Source of the DNA: Amphimedon queenslandica
Taxonomy: Eukaryota > Porifera > Demospongiae > Haplosclerida > Niphatidae
NCBI RefSeq assembly: GCF_000090795.2
Contig: NW_003546556.1
Location: 26,721 to 77,766 of the forward strand
Reading direction: 5' to 3'
DNA: 51,046 bases
Under the pieces are notes generated by a model, which saw only the letters and a program-made list of their open reading frames with translations, did no database searches and was not told where the DNA came from. How positions within the stretch are numbered: position 1 is the first letter of the stretch; each line of letters opens with the position of its first letter. Below, piece by piece: positions 1 through 13,000 of this stretch. Both the position numbers and the translations under genes were made by a program.

Positions 1-1289
1 TTATCAAGGGCAATGAGTCGGGAGGCTACCAGAGCTGAGACACCCAGTGGATCAACATAACTGCAACAGAGCTTACGGGCAACCATTGCATTTGAGTCAC
101 AGAGATTGTCAGACTCTCTTGCAAAGGAAGTACAGACCTTCTTCCAGTGAGAGACATCCATCCCAGAAGGACCAGCAGCCCCATCCATTCGTAGAATCAT
201 GGAGCGAATCAGACCTCCGTCAATTTGGTGGAATTCGATAAAGTGTGGTTCATGATCAGGAGGAGGAGTAGCTTGTAAAAGAGAGTGAGATGGATGGAAG
301 GGAGCAGGATCTGGATGTTTCTCAATCAGTTTATCTCTAACAGTTACAGTAGACCCACCAGATGATACAGGAGTATTGAGAGAAAGGGGCTGCCCAGACT
401 TCGACCCAGAACCTTTTAACAGTCTCAGAGCAGCTTTCACCTTTCCTTGAAACATCAGTTTCGAGAACGATCCTGCGAGGTCAGTGGAAACAGTACGAGG
501 CCCAACAGCAAACTTTCTCTGGATGGTTTCTCCCTCCTTCAGTAGTTCATCAAAACAGCCATCATGCCAAAGAGATAATCGACGCTCAAGGGCAGAAACA
601 TGTTCACTTGTCTTAGAGCGACGATGAGGCTTCTGTAAGACTAGTAACGGGAGCAGAAAGGCAGCCTTCAATGCAACACATTCCTTAGACGAATCTTCAG
701 CATAATCACGGAAAAGAGATGATAGTTCAGCAACAAAGGACCTTCCATGTTTACCATGTGGGACCTTGAAGAGGTTGGGAATCCAATGAACAGCAACTTC
801 ATAACATTTATCAATCAATCTCATACACTTACGTCCTGTCAAACTCTTCCATTGGAACTGAGGGTCAGCCATAGGCCGAAAGGAAGGAAGATCAACGAGA
901 GAGAAGAGAGGAGAAGGGGAGGAGAGAGGAGGAACGGGAGAGGAAGAGCGAGCGGGTGAATCAGAGCCAGCGCTGGGAGGCAGATCCAAAGGTTGAGCGC
1001 TCGAGGAGCGAGAGGGACTAGAAAGGGGCCCAGGATCATAATCATCATCAGAAGAGTCGTCAAAAGAGGCAGCGCTGGCATGGGAGGGCGAGGGGGACGA
1101 AGAAGAGACCACATGGGGAGGCCTCGAGTCAGAGAGCAAGGACACGCTATCATCAGCAGCAATAGGCAAATTCATACACTTCCCCTCCGACTTAGGAACA
1201 CACTTCACACAATAGGAGCCATTCTTAACGCAGGAACATCTTATACAGCGACTTTGCTTGGAACAAGAGCAGCAACTCCTGCCAGCCAT
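1..1289 (-). CDS. Retroelement ORF, N-terminal part, running off the window
   Basis: An uninterrupted frame of about 430 codons starts at the ATG at 1287-1289 and is still open at base 1. The N terminus is a compact Cys cluster (nine Cys in about 33 residues, pattern CCSC...CIRCSCVKNGSYCVKC) that resembles a CXC/tesmin zinc-binding motif. A Ser/Pro-rich low-complexity stretch (residues about 45-140) and a helical region follow. The last 60 residues contain MDGAAGPSGMD and GVSALVASRLIALDK. From memory these are hallmarks of the region just before the reverse-transcriptase palm in a retroelement family common in cnidarian and sponge genomes. The catalytic RT motifs would lie beyond the left edge. 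The start codon sits about 14 bp from a satellite array. The missing C terminus prevents assignment to an exact class (LINE, DIRS or other). The frame is clean, so the copy may be young. Confidence 0.72.
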   Translation of the reverse strand, partial: MAGRSCCSCSKQSRCIRCSCVKNGSYCVKCVPKSEGKCMNLPIAADDSVSLLSDSRPPHVVSSSSPSPSHASAASFDDSSDDDYDPGPLSSPSRSSSAQPLDLPPSAGSDSPARSSSPVPPLSSPSPLFSLVDLPSFRPMADPQFQWKSLTGRKCMRLIDKCYEVAVHWIPNLFKVPHGKHGRSFVAELSSLFRDYAEDSSKECVALKAAFLLPLLVLQKPHRRSKTSEHVSALERRLSLWHDGCFDELLKEGETIQRKFAVGPRTVSTDLAGSFSKLMFQGKVKAALRLLKGSGSKSGQPLSLNTPVSSGGSTVTVRDKLIEKHPDPAPFHPSHSLLQATPPPDHEPHFIEFHQIDGGLIRSMILRMDGAAGPSGMDVSHWKKVCTSFARESDNLCDSNAMVARKLCCSYVDPLGVSALVASRLIALD

Positions 1290-1302
1290 CTTGACCACGT
1301 GC

Positions 1303-1683
1303 CCTTGGGTATTTTTCAGAATTTTGTCTTTTTCTTAAAATGGCCGTAACTTGAAAAATTGAACTCGGAATCGACTCAAACTTGCTACACAGCATAAGGG
1401 CATCAATATGTATCAGAAAATGTAATAAAAATTTGGGGTGATTTCGGAGCTATTTTTTGGAAAAAATCATGGGCTATAGTCTTGGATATTTTTCAAAATT
1501 TTGGCGTTTTCTTAAAATGGCCGTAACTTTAAAAATTGATGTCAGAATTGACTCAAACTTGCTACACAGCATAAGGACATCAATATGTATCAGAAAATGT
1601 AATAAAAATTTGGGGTGATTTTGGAGCTATTTTTCAGAAAAAACCATGGGCTATAAACTTGGGTATTTTTCAAAAATTGGCCC
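1303..1683. repeat. 177-bp satellite, array 1 (about two units)
   Basis: Two adjacent units share the core TCAATATGTATCAGAAAATG (starting at 1403 and 1580, spacing 177 bp) and the flanking words GGCCGTAACTT, CTACACAGCATAA and CCATGGGCTATA. The same unit forms arrays at 8214-9465 and 40605-42290 in the same orientation. Array 1 begins about 14 bp upstream of the retroelement start codon. At its other end it passes into a short ATTC microsatellite (1690-1713). Confidence 0.95.
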
Positions 1684-2513
1684 TTTTTAAATTCATTCAT
1701 TCATTCATTCATCAGAGATTCTAATAAGCTCTTGTTGGCTGTACCATGATGAGTAAAAGGTCAAGAGAACAAATCAAAAATAAAACAAATAATCTAAACT
1801 GAAACCATAACTGTTATTCTAACCCACCACTCCTATTACTAGTATTCCCAGTATATATTCACTGCTCCAGCATCACTGCTCCTTCACTGCTCCATAATCT
1901 CATTAATAGTGTTTACTGTTACGCATCACTGCAGTGATTGTTATTGTTTACTGTTACAATATTATTTAAGTTATACACTATTTGTACTCAGTTAAAAATA
2001 ACAATAAATAAATAAATACATGTACTGTTAGATCAATAACTCAACTGTGTATACAATGTATATACTATATAAGATTGTATTATTATTATTACTGTTATTA
2101 TTATTATATCTATAATGCATATTAATGTATTATTAGTTACAGTATATGATGGATGCTTCAATGTTACCAGTGAATGATTATGAATCAACAACAGCAGTAG
2201 TAATATACTACGGGCAATCTTTCCCAATTCAATATACTTCATCTATTCTTCTCTTTGTTAGTATAGGGGAAGTTTTCTTTTTCATTAAGTATTTTAATGT
2301 AAACAAAAACTTTACCCTATACTCAATGTCATAATATGTCATATCATACAGTGGATCAACAACTCTCACCCCCTCCCCTCTTTCTCTCTCTCTCTCTCTT
2401 CCCTTGTTTACATGTTTACATAATATTTATGATAAAAAGACTTGTGGATCAACAACATCCGTCACTTTCCAGTACAATATATATTCCCTTTTCTCTCTCA
2501 CTCACTTTATCAC
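1684..2513. other. Non-coding interval
   Basis: AT-rich sequence between the satellite and the 3' end of the LysM gene. It holds ATTC repeats near 1690, TTA-rich microsatellite near 2075-2105 and pyrimidine tracts near 2370-2400 and 2490. Short ORFs here look random in composition. Part of it is probably the 3' UTR of the LysM gene. Confidence 0.6.
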
Positions 2514-3578
2514 TTACTTTTTTTCCGCCAGTTTATCAGCAAAGGATTTCGATACTAACAGCTGCTGATCCACAGCATTAAGAAGACTCATGATATCCCT
2601 TTCTCCAGCCACGAGGGACGACGGTTTTCGTTTCACCTCCTCCTCCTCTTCCTCCATTGAGGAAACGAGTTGAGAAGAGGAAGTTCTTGTTTCGGTTTTC
2701 CGATGGTCGAGACTAGGGGAGGGCTGGGGGGAGGAGGAGACACTGAGAGGAATCTTGAGTATCTTGTATCTGTGTATCGACTCATTGCCTAGCAACAGAT
2801 TAGATCTCTGTATGTCAGCAATCTAGAGAGGGGGGAGGGGGAGAAAGAGGGAGAGGGGGAGGGAGAGAAAGAGGGAGAGGGAGGGAAGTGAAAGGAGTAA
2901 GATAACATAAAAACATGCAAACAAGAGAGATAGGGGAATACAAAAGAGATTATACAGTAGCTATAGTAAGAAATTGACTGTGCCAGAATTATAAGAAACT
3001 AATGAATCTAATGAATATATTATACATTGTGCAGGTGGCAGGCTGGCAGGTGCACTGGGACTGGGTCAAAAATGTGTGAACATTATGAGTCAATATGTGC
3101 CACTAGGTATTACTTTTAAAATAATAATAAAAAGGAGGACCTAAAAATACAATTTGTAGCTTTCATAGCAAGTGTACTTCGAGTAAATGCTCGCCATAAA
3201 CATTATGATGCTATACTTCCTTTAGTAGAGAATGTTATTTACATGTACACTTTGGCCTGTTTATCAACAACACTCTTAAGAAGTAAGGCTGTGTGACTGT
3301 ACCGTTACTCCGTATTTAAGAGCTATCCCTTGGAGGGTGTCCGAGGCAGTGATATTGTGTATCAGGTGTCCATTCTCTCTATGTCTTCCTTTCCCTACCG
3401 TCCCGTAATGGCGTCCTTTCTGGGACTGGTGTACGAGGGAAGAATGAGAGTCTCCTTTACTACTCATGGCCTCTTTCTTTTCTCCTTTTCCCGAGGGTCT
3501 CTTGACTGTAGAAGGAGGAGAAGAGGCCGGGCTGATCGTCTCCTGAGTAATTTCTATTCCATTGGCATAAGCTGCCAT
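2514..3578 (-). CDS. LYSMD1/2: LysM domain-containing protein (LYSMD1/2-like), two exons
   Basis: Modelled as complement(join(2514..2822,3303..3578)), 194 aa. Exon 1 ends GGAGTAACG before GTACAG, and exon 2 follows CTCTCTAG; both are phase 0. The splice joins the two halves of one LysM domain (about residues 74-118): IHNITASDTLQGIALKYGVT followed by ADIQRSNLLLGNESIHRYKI, which fits the animal LYSMD pattern. The remainder is Ser/Glu-rich and charged, and no membrane segment is visible, so LYSMD1/2 (215-227 aa in vertebrates, from memory) fits better than the membrane forms LYSMD3/4. The cellular role of this family is not established. The start is the first ATG and gives MAAYANGIEI. The intron acceptor is preceded by a long CT tract (sense strand), seen as GA at 2823-2885. 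Confidence 0.88.
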
Positions 3579-4066
3579 TATTCATAACTATGGGCGTGAC
3601 TTATTTAGAGCCACACCTCCAACAACAATTAATTAACGTTAATTAAAATGATTCAAGGCAACCCATGATGCTATGAAGCTAAATCCTTACTATAAAAATG
3701 CATTACTATCTCCTTCAATCATGATTGTCACCGTAGTCAAAAGATAAAATTTTTGGAGGGACATAAGTCCCTTTGTCCTTTTATAATTTATTAATTTATA
3801 AATAGTACCATAAGTATGATCTATTAGTTATATACCAGTGTATAAACACATGTATCATCTAGTCTGATGAAACAACCATTATAGTAATAGCAATGTCCAT
3901 TCCAAATTTAAATAAAAGTGTGCAACCTTTTTATTTATTAAATTATCAATACTTATAATATTAGACTTAAAAGTAAAGTTGAATTATCATGTACATGTGG
4001 CATGCATAGTTAGTGCATCACAAATCACAGTTAATAATAATTATTAAAATAGTATTTTTTATCTTC
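3579..4066. other. Intergenic: LysM promoter side and receptor 3' end
   Basis: About 490 bp without a plausible coding frame. AT-rich, with several TTTATT words (AATAAA on the minus strand) near 3930-3960 that could serve as polyadenylation signals for the receptor gene ending at 4067. No clear TATA box or other element was recognised. Confidence 0.5.
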
Positions 4067-7000
4067 TTATAAAGTGGCGGAACTGAAAGTAATAGGTCCA
4101 ATTGACTCCATTCTCTCATAATCACTTTCATCTTCATCCGCTGGTCGTTCTGGTACGTCCCACGATTGTCCAGTAACCAGTCTCCGCTCTAACTGCACCG
4201 GGCAATCAGGAGGGGGAGGGGCTACCTGAGGTGGGCGTGGCGGTCCTTCAAAACCTGGTATTGGTTCGTAAATAGCTTCGTCAGATGCAGGAGGGGGAGG
4301 AGGGAGAGGAATATGAGGAGGAGTATTGAGAAGATATATATGAGAATTCCGACCGGGACCTGGGGACTGACGCAGTCTCTTTGGGTCCAGCTGTTCCATA
4401 GATCCTTTATCCAGTGGATTGAGTCGACTTGAGCGGGGGGACATGTAGTGGGTTGGGTTGGCCTTGGCTAGGGGGACGCTGAGCCCACGGGAACGAGATG
4501 GCGACATGTACCAGGAATTCTTTTCGAAGCTCGGAGTCGCACCCACTGGTGGAGCTGATGTGGGAGTGGCTGGAGATTTCAATGGAATTTCATTTAAATT
4601 ATACCTGAGGGAGGGGAGGGGAGGGATAATGGTAATATCAGTTATAGAATATTTCGTATACAACAAAATTATTTTGTGCATGCATGGTTTCAGGTCAAAT
4701 TTTGCCAAAATTGAAAGAGAGAATTCTTCATTTTTATTACATTTTCTGATGTATATACATGTACTTATGTTGTATAGAAAGCTTGAGCTGATTCCGATTT
4801 TTAAAGTTGCTCAAAAAATTCATGCATTAGCTCATGAAGCTTATGCTGTTCAGCCCATTCACGTGTAGCATGCTTAGTGGGAAACTGTGTATGTGTACAT
4901 TTTTATAAATTAAAATATCGAACAAACAAACAAACAAACAAACAAACCTTCTGTTTGATTTGTCTCTGCTCCTCTTGCAAGCAATGCAAACACATAAAAC
5001 CACCAAACAGCAAACGCAAATGACAGCTGCTCCAGCCCCACTGCCGATATACACATACGTAAGGACACCACTAGAACCATCTCCTTCTTCAACTGAGGTA
5101 GGAGCAGGTGTATGACTTACGCCAGAAGTACATTCCCGATCTGAGAAACTATTAATGACTAGGACACAAGATGGATCAGTAGTTAGCCTAATGCTATCAA
5201 CCACTAGTGTAGTACCACCACTTCTCATTGAATCTGCTAATATAGCAATGTAATATGAAGGGGGTTGGTTTGTTGTCCCGTACATACGCCCACGGAATAT
5301 GACCGATTTGATATCGGAGGGTGAGCAGAGGTAGTGACCGTCGGTGATGTGTGAGGAGGGAAGGAGACAGAGAGAGGGACAGGATTGGGTGATGGAGTCA
5401 CTTAACCAGTTTATGATATCCGACTTCTTTTGTGTTATATCTGACAACTAAAAGAATTAGAAATAATTATCAATAATTATTACTATTATTAATGATTGCG
5501 TCATAATTGTACAAGTACATGTACATTGTTTCTTTTGTACATTGTACAGTGTAGAGTGTCATGGGGTCCAGACAATGTACATGTAAATTGTTAATTTGTT
5601 GTTAGTTTGTATGATTGTACATGTACATGTACACACACACAAAGAAACATGGTACATTGTACCTTGTAATGTATAATGTACCTTGTAATGTATAATGTAC
5701 CTTGTAATGTACATGTATTAAATACATCAAAATTATTACATGTCACATGCACTTTAACTCACTATCCATTTTTCACAATCAAAAACTCCATTTAATTTTA
5801 ACTGGAAAAGTACATTCCCAAATCCTAAAAGTAACAATAAGAATTGTGAGTTTTTTCTCTCTCCTTCCTCCCCCCTCTCCTTCTATATATATTATCCATG
5901 TTCTTACCAGCAGTAAACTTGAGCTGATCACTAGCAGTGGTTCCTTCAGAATTTGATGAAAATACTCTATAATAATAATCAGACCCAACCTCCAGGCCAG
6001 CCACACTGATATTAAACTCCTCATTACTCAAATTAATATTAAAAACTCCGTCTCTTCTGTCAGACCTCTGGTCCAATGACAGTGGGTTCTTACCATACTG
6101 CAAAATGTAAGATTCAGGAGTGTACGATAGTTGTGGTATTGTAAATGATACAATGGCTGATGTGAGCGTGGGTCCCATACTAGCATTGATATTAGTAACT
6201 GATTCTGGTACCGATGGGCCTATTATACATTAACACAGCAATGATATTAAATACTGTATTGCAAGAATTACTGAACAAAATTAAGCTAAAATATTATTTC
6301 ATAAAGGTGGCTGCATCAGTCAAGAATTTTAATTGCCAAACGTTTGCTAAAAGCAATAAATTACCAAGTTATTATACTGCATGCAACTTGCAGTATAGTA
6401 CATGTAAGTGTGGTGTTCTTCTCTCTTACCTTTTACAGTAACTTCTATAGTTTTCACTTCTGTTAGTTGCATATCTTCCTTCACCATCAAAGTAGCTTCA
6501 CAAATGAAGTGGTAGACTCCAGATTCACTAGTAGCTCCAGTTACAGCACTACCAATACTACCATTAAAATAATCAATCTCTTTCACTTCAAAGTCTTTAT
6601 GGCCATTGAGTAGTGGCGCCCCAAGACTTTCCTCTCCAATTTTGTGCAGCCTCCAGTAGATGGTTTTTGGTGATAGAACTTTCATTAAAGTGGAAGCATT
6701 GCAAGATATTGAGATATTGTTGAATGGAGGAATATCAAGTGAAGTTAGAGAAGAAACTGAAGAAACAACATTGAAAGGAGGCTCTAGAAAAAAATAAGAA
6801 TACAGTAGAGTCAAAATATTTAAATACATGTACTGTAATTTCTAGTTTTTACCTTCAATAATGATATCAACTGAGACCTTAGTTAGCATAGAAGGTGATA
6901 CAGTAGTTAAATAAGGAAGAGGAACTACCAGAACTGAACAAGTATAACTACCATTACCATCACTACTCATGCTTAGTGTATTAAACTGTAGAGTGTTGCT

Positions 7001-10000
7001 GTAGCTGTCATTACTGATCATCATTGAATCATTAGTAGTAATGATTCTTGTTGTGTTAGGTAGTAGGTTGTTGTTCCTACTCCAACTAGCAGTGATCCTG
7101 TACTCAGTGTCCACTAATGAAGACATGTTCATCTTACATGTAATGTTTAATGGAGTTCCAGCAAGAAATGGAGGAGAATCAGAGAGAGAGAGTGAGAGAG
7201 AAGGAGCAGATACTAGTGGAAAGAAACACCAAGAGATCATTTATGATGAAATGGTACATGTACTGTACTGACATGTACAGTGTTTATACATTTAGTCGAT
7301 GATAATTTTTTTCTTATATTAATTATAATTTATTTTAAACATCATTTACTTGAAACTTTAAGGAGATAACTAGAAATTGATTTCTTGACCAGACCCAGTG
7401 AGGGGAGGTCTGATACAGCTTCACATGCATAGGAACCCGCTTGAGAGGTCCTGAGCTCAGGAAGAAAAAGAGAAGAGCTGGTGAGATTGTGAGAAATTCG
7501 TGTCAAAGAAATAATAAAATTTGAATTATTGTGAATCTTGTTTCCATCTGGATCAAACCATTGAACATTAGGAGGAGAGAGAAGTGAATCAAGTGATACT
7601 ATCCTGCAGTGGATGGAGAGGGATGACCCTGCTACTGTATTGGGACTGGATGATAGAGTCATAGTGTGGCGTGGAAGATCTGAAAATAAATATAATATAA
7701 TGACTTTAAACTTTTTCTAAATTTATATCTCTTGCTTTCTCTCTCTCTCTCTCTCCTAACAAACAGTTTCATAAATATTCTCATTCCTTCTCAATCAGTT
7801 TTCCATACCTCTAACATCAAGAATAAACTGGACAGTATTAGAAACAGGTACATTCACACCAGGATGCACTGAAAAGGTAACAGCACGACAATCATAAGTT
7901 CCTTCATCATCATTATCAACATTCATCAGAACAATACCACCTTGATAAACACCAGGCCCCATCTCTCTAACAGGTAATAGACTCATTTTTAATGCTACTG
8001 AACTCAGCTCCTGTCTGTTCAATCTCCATATTGTATTGATGCCAAACTGAGTGTTAATGAAAGAAGGTGTAGCGAAGGTCAGTGTTACTAGGGCAGTTAC
8101 GTTGTGTCCTGTGTATACATTAGTGGGTGTGGTCTCGTGGAACGAGAGGGTTAAAGTTGGACTAGGCACTAAGCAAAATAAAAATAATAATACAAATACA
8201 AATAATAATGATAACAAAATGACATCAATATGTATCAGAAAATGTAATAAAAATTTGGGGTAATTTTGGAGCCATTTTTTAGAAAAAACCATGGGCTATA
8301 GCCTTGGGTATTTTTCAGAATTTTGATGTTTTCTTAAAATGGCCACAACTTAAAAATTGAAGTCAGAATCGGCTCAAACTTGCTACACAGCATAACGACA
8401 TCAATATGTATCAGAAAATGTAATAAAAATTTGAGGTGATTTCGAAGCCAATTTTTGAAAAAAAAACCATGGGCTATAGCCTTGGGTATTTTGCAGAATT
8501 TTGGCGTTTTCTTAAAATGGCCGTAACTCGAAAAATTAATGTCAAAATCAGCTCAAACTTTCTACACAGCATAAGGACGTCAATATGTATCAGAAAATGT
8601 AATAAAAATTTGGGTTGATTTTGGAGCCATTTTTTGAAAAAAACCATGGACTATAGCCTTGGGTATTTTTCAGAATTTTGGCATTTTCTCAAAATGGCTG
8701 CAACTTGAAAAATTGAAGTCGGAATCGGCTCAAACTTTCTACACAGCATAACAATATCAATATGTATCAAAAAATGTAATAAAAATTTTAGGTGATTTCG
8801 GAGCCATTTTTCAGGAAAACCATGGGCTATAGCCTTGGGTATTTTTCAGAATTTTGGCATTTTCTTAAAATGGCCGTAACTTGAAAAATATTTGTCGGAA
8901 TCAGCTCAAACTTTCTACACAGCATAACAATATCAATATGTATCAAAAAATGTAATAAAAATTTGAGGTGATTTCGAAGCCATTTTTCCGAAAAAACCAT
9001 GGGCTATATAGCCTTGGGTATTTTTAGAATTTTTGGCATTTTTAAAAAATGGCCGTAACTTGAAAAATTGAAGTCGGAATCGGCTCAAACTTTCTACACA
9101 GCATAATGACATCAATATGTATCAGAAAATGAAATAAAAATTTGGGGTGATTTCGGACCCATTTTTCAGAAAAAACCATGGGCTATAGCCTTGGGTATTT
9201 TTTGGAATTTTGGTGTTTTCTTAAAACGGCTGCAACTTAAAAATTGAAGTCGGAATCAGCTCAAACCTTCTACACAGCATAATGACATTAATATGTATCA
9301 GAAAATGAAATAAAAATTAGGGTGATTTTGGAGTCATTTTTCAGAAAAAGCATGGGCTATAGCCTTGGGTAATTTTCAGAATTTTGACATTTTCTTAAAA
9401 TGGCTGTGACTTGAAAAATTGCAGTCGGAATCAGCTCAAACTTTCTACACATCATAATTGTAAAAGGATCAGTACAGTACAGTGCATACCTAGTACAGTT
9501 ATATTTTCACTAATATCAGCAGATTCACCATTAGCCAGTGTTACCCTACACGTGTATTGACCAGCATCAGAAGACCTTACACCATTCAAATACAACATGA
9601 CTGTAGTCACAGACCCTATGGTAGCATTAGACCTTGGAGCAGTGAGAATAGCCCCATTAGGACCAACCCATGACACTTGAGTGGGAGGAGAGAGAGATGA
9701 GTTGGAGAGTGTGATGGTACAGGTAAGTGATGAATTGGTACCAAGTGTTAGACTGTCACCAGGAGATGATGATATATTGAGCTCAGTAAATGCTAGAAAT
9801 AAAATAATAAATAAATGTACTAGTGCAAGGTACATTTATAATGAGTAGCTTACATGGAGGAGGAGTGGTGAAGTTCATTATATCAGTGAAGTTAGCATAT
9901 TGTACAGTATTCTCAGCTAATATCCTGTAGTAATAGACTGTATTTCCTTGCAAACCAGTCAATCTTGTACTATAAACCTGATCTACTAGCGTCAGGTCAG

Positions 10001-13000
10001 TTGATCCGTTAATACTTGAAAATGGCTGCATTAAAGCATTCTTATCAGTACCAAAGAACACAGTGTACTTCTCCTTAGTGTAGACTACCATTGGGACCAG
10101 CCAGGATATGATGACTTCTTGTGAGTGTTTGCTTTTGATTTGAATATCAACGGGAGGGAAAGGAGACCTAGGGCCTATAAGAAATAAGATACATGTAGCA
10201 TAAAATGAAATGATTATATTTTTAGCATCTTTTATAATAAACTGCATGAGATCAATTGAATCCTTTACTGGACAAGTTAAAACTTTTCTCAGTTAACAAT
10301 AACATAAGTACATGTACACGTACATAACTATTAGTATTATCAAATATCTTTTTTAGAAAGGATTACTTTCTTCTCTCTCTTACCATAAATAATAACTTCA
10401 CTTTCCCCATAAAATGTCACCTCCTCCTCCTCCTCCTCCTCCCTCCATAAGCTGATTCTTCCTCTGCACTTATACACAGAATGTCTCTGAGTTCCATTAC
10501 TGATTTTAAGGACAGCTAATACCTCTCCATCATATCTCTCTATGTCAACACTGTGTCCTTCTAATAGGATCACTGGCTGATCATTGATGGTCCATTCTGC
10601 TGTTATATTAGCAGTGATATTGAGACTCCATTGAACTGTACAGTTGATGGTAAATGTATTAAATGGAGGGAAATCACGGGCTTCAATGTAGGAGGGGCTT
10701 GTTGTCACAGTAACGTTGGGATCTAAATAAAAATTTAAAGATGACATAGTACTGGATAATTTATGCAAATTTTGTGCTAAAACATATGTACATGTACATG
10801 CTAGCTGCTTTAACTTTACACTTTCATTATAAACACTGAATTAAATTCCAGAAAATGCATTCTATTCCCATGCATTTGACTCTATTCCCATGCAGTTATA
10901 CAGTCTTATACACAGATGTACATGTATATGCATGTACATGTACATGTACTTACTCATAACAGTCAGTGATATTACTGAAGACATTACTTCCCTACTGTCC
11001 ACCACATGTGAATTAACAGGAACAGGTATGGGTATGGCTTTAGCCCGACAAACCAGTGATCCATTGACGTCCCTCCTCCCCACAGCTGCTATGGAGAGGG
11101 CAGAGACAAAGAGAGAGGAATTAGAGCCAAGTCTAGTGACGTTACTCATTGATATGTGACTGGTGACGTTTATCCTGTCGTTGCCATGGTACCAAGCAAT
11201 TGCTACACTCGTGGGCGTGTTGGCATGGTAACCAATATCAACAGAACATGAAAGAACCAGCAAAGTACCAAAATAAACGATATCAGCGTTTGATGGCGTT
11301 ACCATGGTAACAGTGACAGAAGGAGGAGCAACTAAAGGAATGTAAAAATAGAAATTATATCATCCATTATTGAGTCTATATTCCTTTACTTTGTACTGGC
11401 AGTATTTCTTCCTTAGACACATACAAAGCATTAGACTCATAGGCACTACTTATCAAACTACTGAAACAAGTATACCTCCCTGAATCAGAAGACTTCACTC
11501 CTCCTATATACAGGTTGGATATGCTCCTCCTCTCCCCCTCTCTCCTCAGGCTGTGTATGGTCGTATTGCCTTCAGTATCAATTGTGTCTCCACTTGGTCC
11601 TAACCAGTCAATCATTGGCTGGTTAGTGACGAATCCAAGAGTTAGTTCATCAATGATACAGGTGAGGTTAGCTGGGTCACCACTGAGGACAATTGGAGGC
11701 TCAGGGAATGATATAGATAATGATGGATACCTGGCTGTATGTGTGAAGATGATATATATAGGGAAGAATATAATGAGAAGGGAGAGAGAGAGAGAGAAAG
11801 AGAGGGAGAGAGAGAGAGAGGAGAGAGGTATAATTATTTAGAGTGATGGAAGGGGAAAATTTAAAATGATTTAAAGATTATAAAAAACAAGAGAAAAGAG
11901 AAAGAGAGCTATACATAGCTAGGAGAGAGAGAGAGGGAGGAAGAGAGGGGGTGACCCACCTATTGCTACGATAGTGAAATTAAAATATACTCTGATCCCA
12001 TCACTCCCGTAACCATGACAACTGAAAGTATGAGTATGCCTCAGGTCAGTGAGAGGTTCCAGTACAATCCTCAGCTCCTCATTCTCATACTGCCCATCAG
12101 GAATGAAAATGAGATCCTCACCCTCCATAGGTCCAACTGTAGCACCAACAGTCGTTATATTAGTACCAGATAATGGACATGGTACTATCAGATTATTACC
12201 AACAAACTCCAAAATGAAATGATGACGTACTACAAATTGGGAGAGAGAGAGAGAGAGGAAGAGTAATACACAATATTTAATAATAATTGTTAATGGATTA
12301 GTCTATACCAACAATCACAAACACCTCTACACAGCAGTGCAGTAAGACACAACAATACCACATATCATTCACATGTACATGTACATGTATGTGTACACAA
12401 CACATGATACTCATTCATTTATACACTAACATGTCATGCACAATATGTACTGTATGTACTATGTACATTAATCTATAATACACACACATGTAAGCATAAA
12501 CTGGGGAAATTATGACACATGGAATAACAATAACCATTAATCTAATAATGAACCACAAGTACAGTGTACCTTCATAGTTATTATGTACAGGTAGTTCATC
12601 AACGACTAATGCCTCAAATCCACAGTAGTACTCTCCCCTGTATTGACCCAAGTCTCCTACAGTGTCCATGAACTGAAGTTGTGTATAATAAGTTGGATAT
12701 GGTCCATCTATTGGATTAGTCTCAATTATAATGTCAGTACTAGTATTAGCAGGAGGAATAGGTTGATCTTCTCTGTACCAGATAACGTTACCATAGGAAC
12801 CGGTAAATATACAAGTTAATGTTAACGGAGGCTGAGAGGTAGTGTGGTGAGTAGCTATTGATGGAGGGACTGAGAGAGAGAGAGAGGGTATTGAAAAAGA
12901 AACAGAATAAGAAGAAAAAAGGTTCAAAAAGCAAAATAAATGTAATAATGTGCTGTACATGTCTAAGTTGTACAATATTGCCCATCAAATCCTAGTACAT

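Noticed and set aside
993-1349. 118-codon plus-strand ORF
   Set aside because: Antisense to the longer retroelement frame, which has recognisable motifs.
2336-2581. Plus-strand ORF rich in Leu/Ser/Pro
   Set aside because: Pyrimidine-tract translation, overlapping the LysM exon on the opposite strand.
8436-9115. Short ORFs such as YSLGYF or IFITFFDTY repeats
   Set aside because: Translations of the satellite unit; the same phrases recur in each array and are broken by indels.
8214-9465. Regularly spaced repeats that might suggest a CRISPR array
   Set aside because: Units are 177 bp, contiguous and similar along their whole length, with no unique spacers, in a eukaryotic intron.
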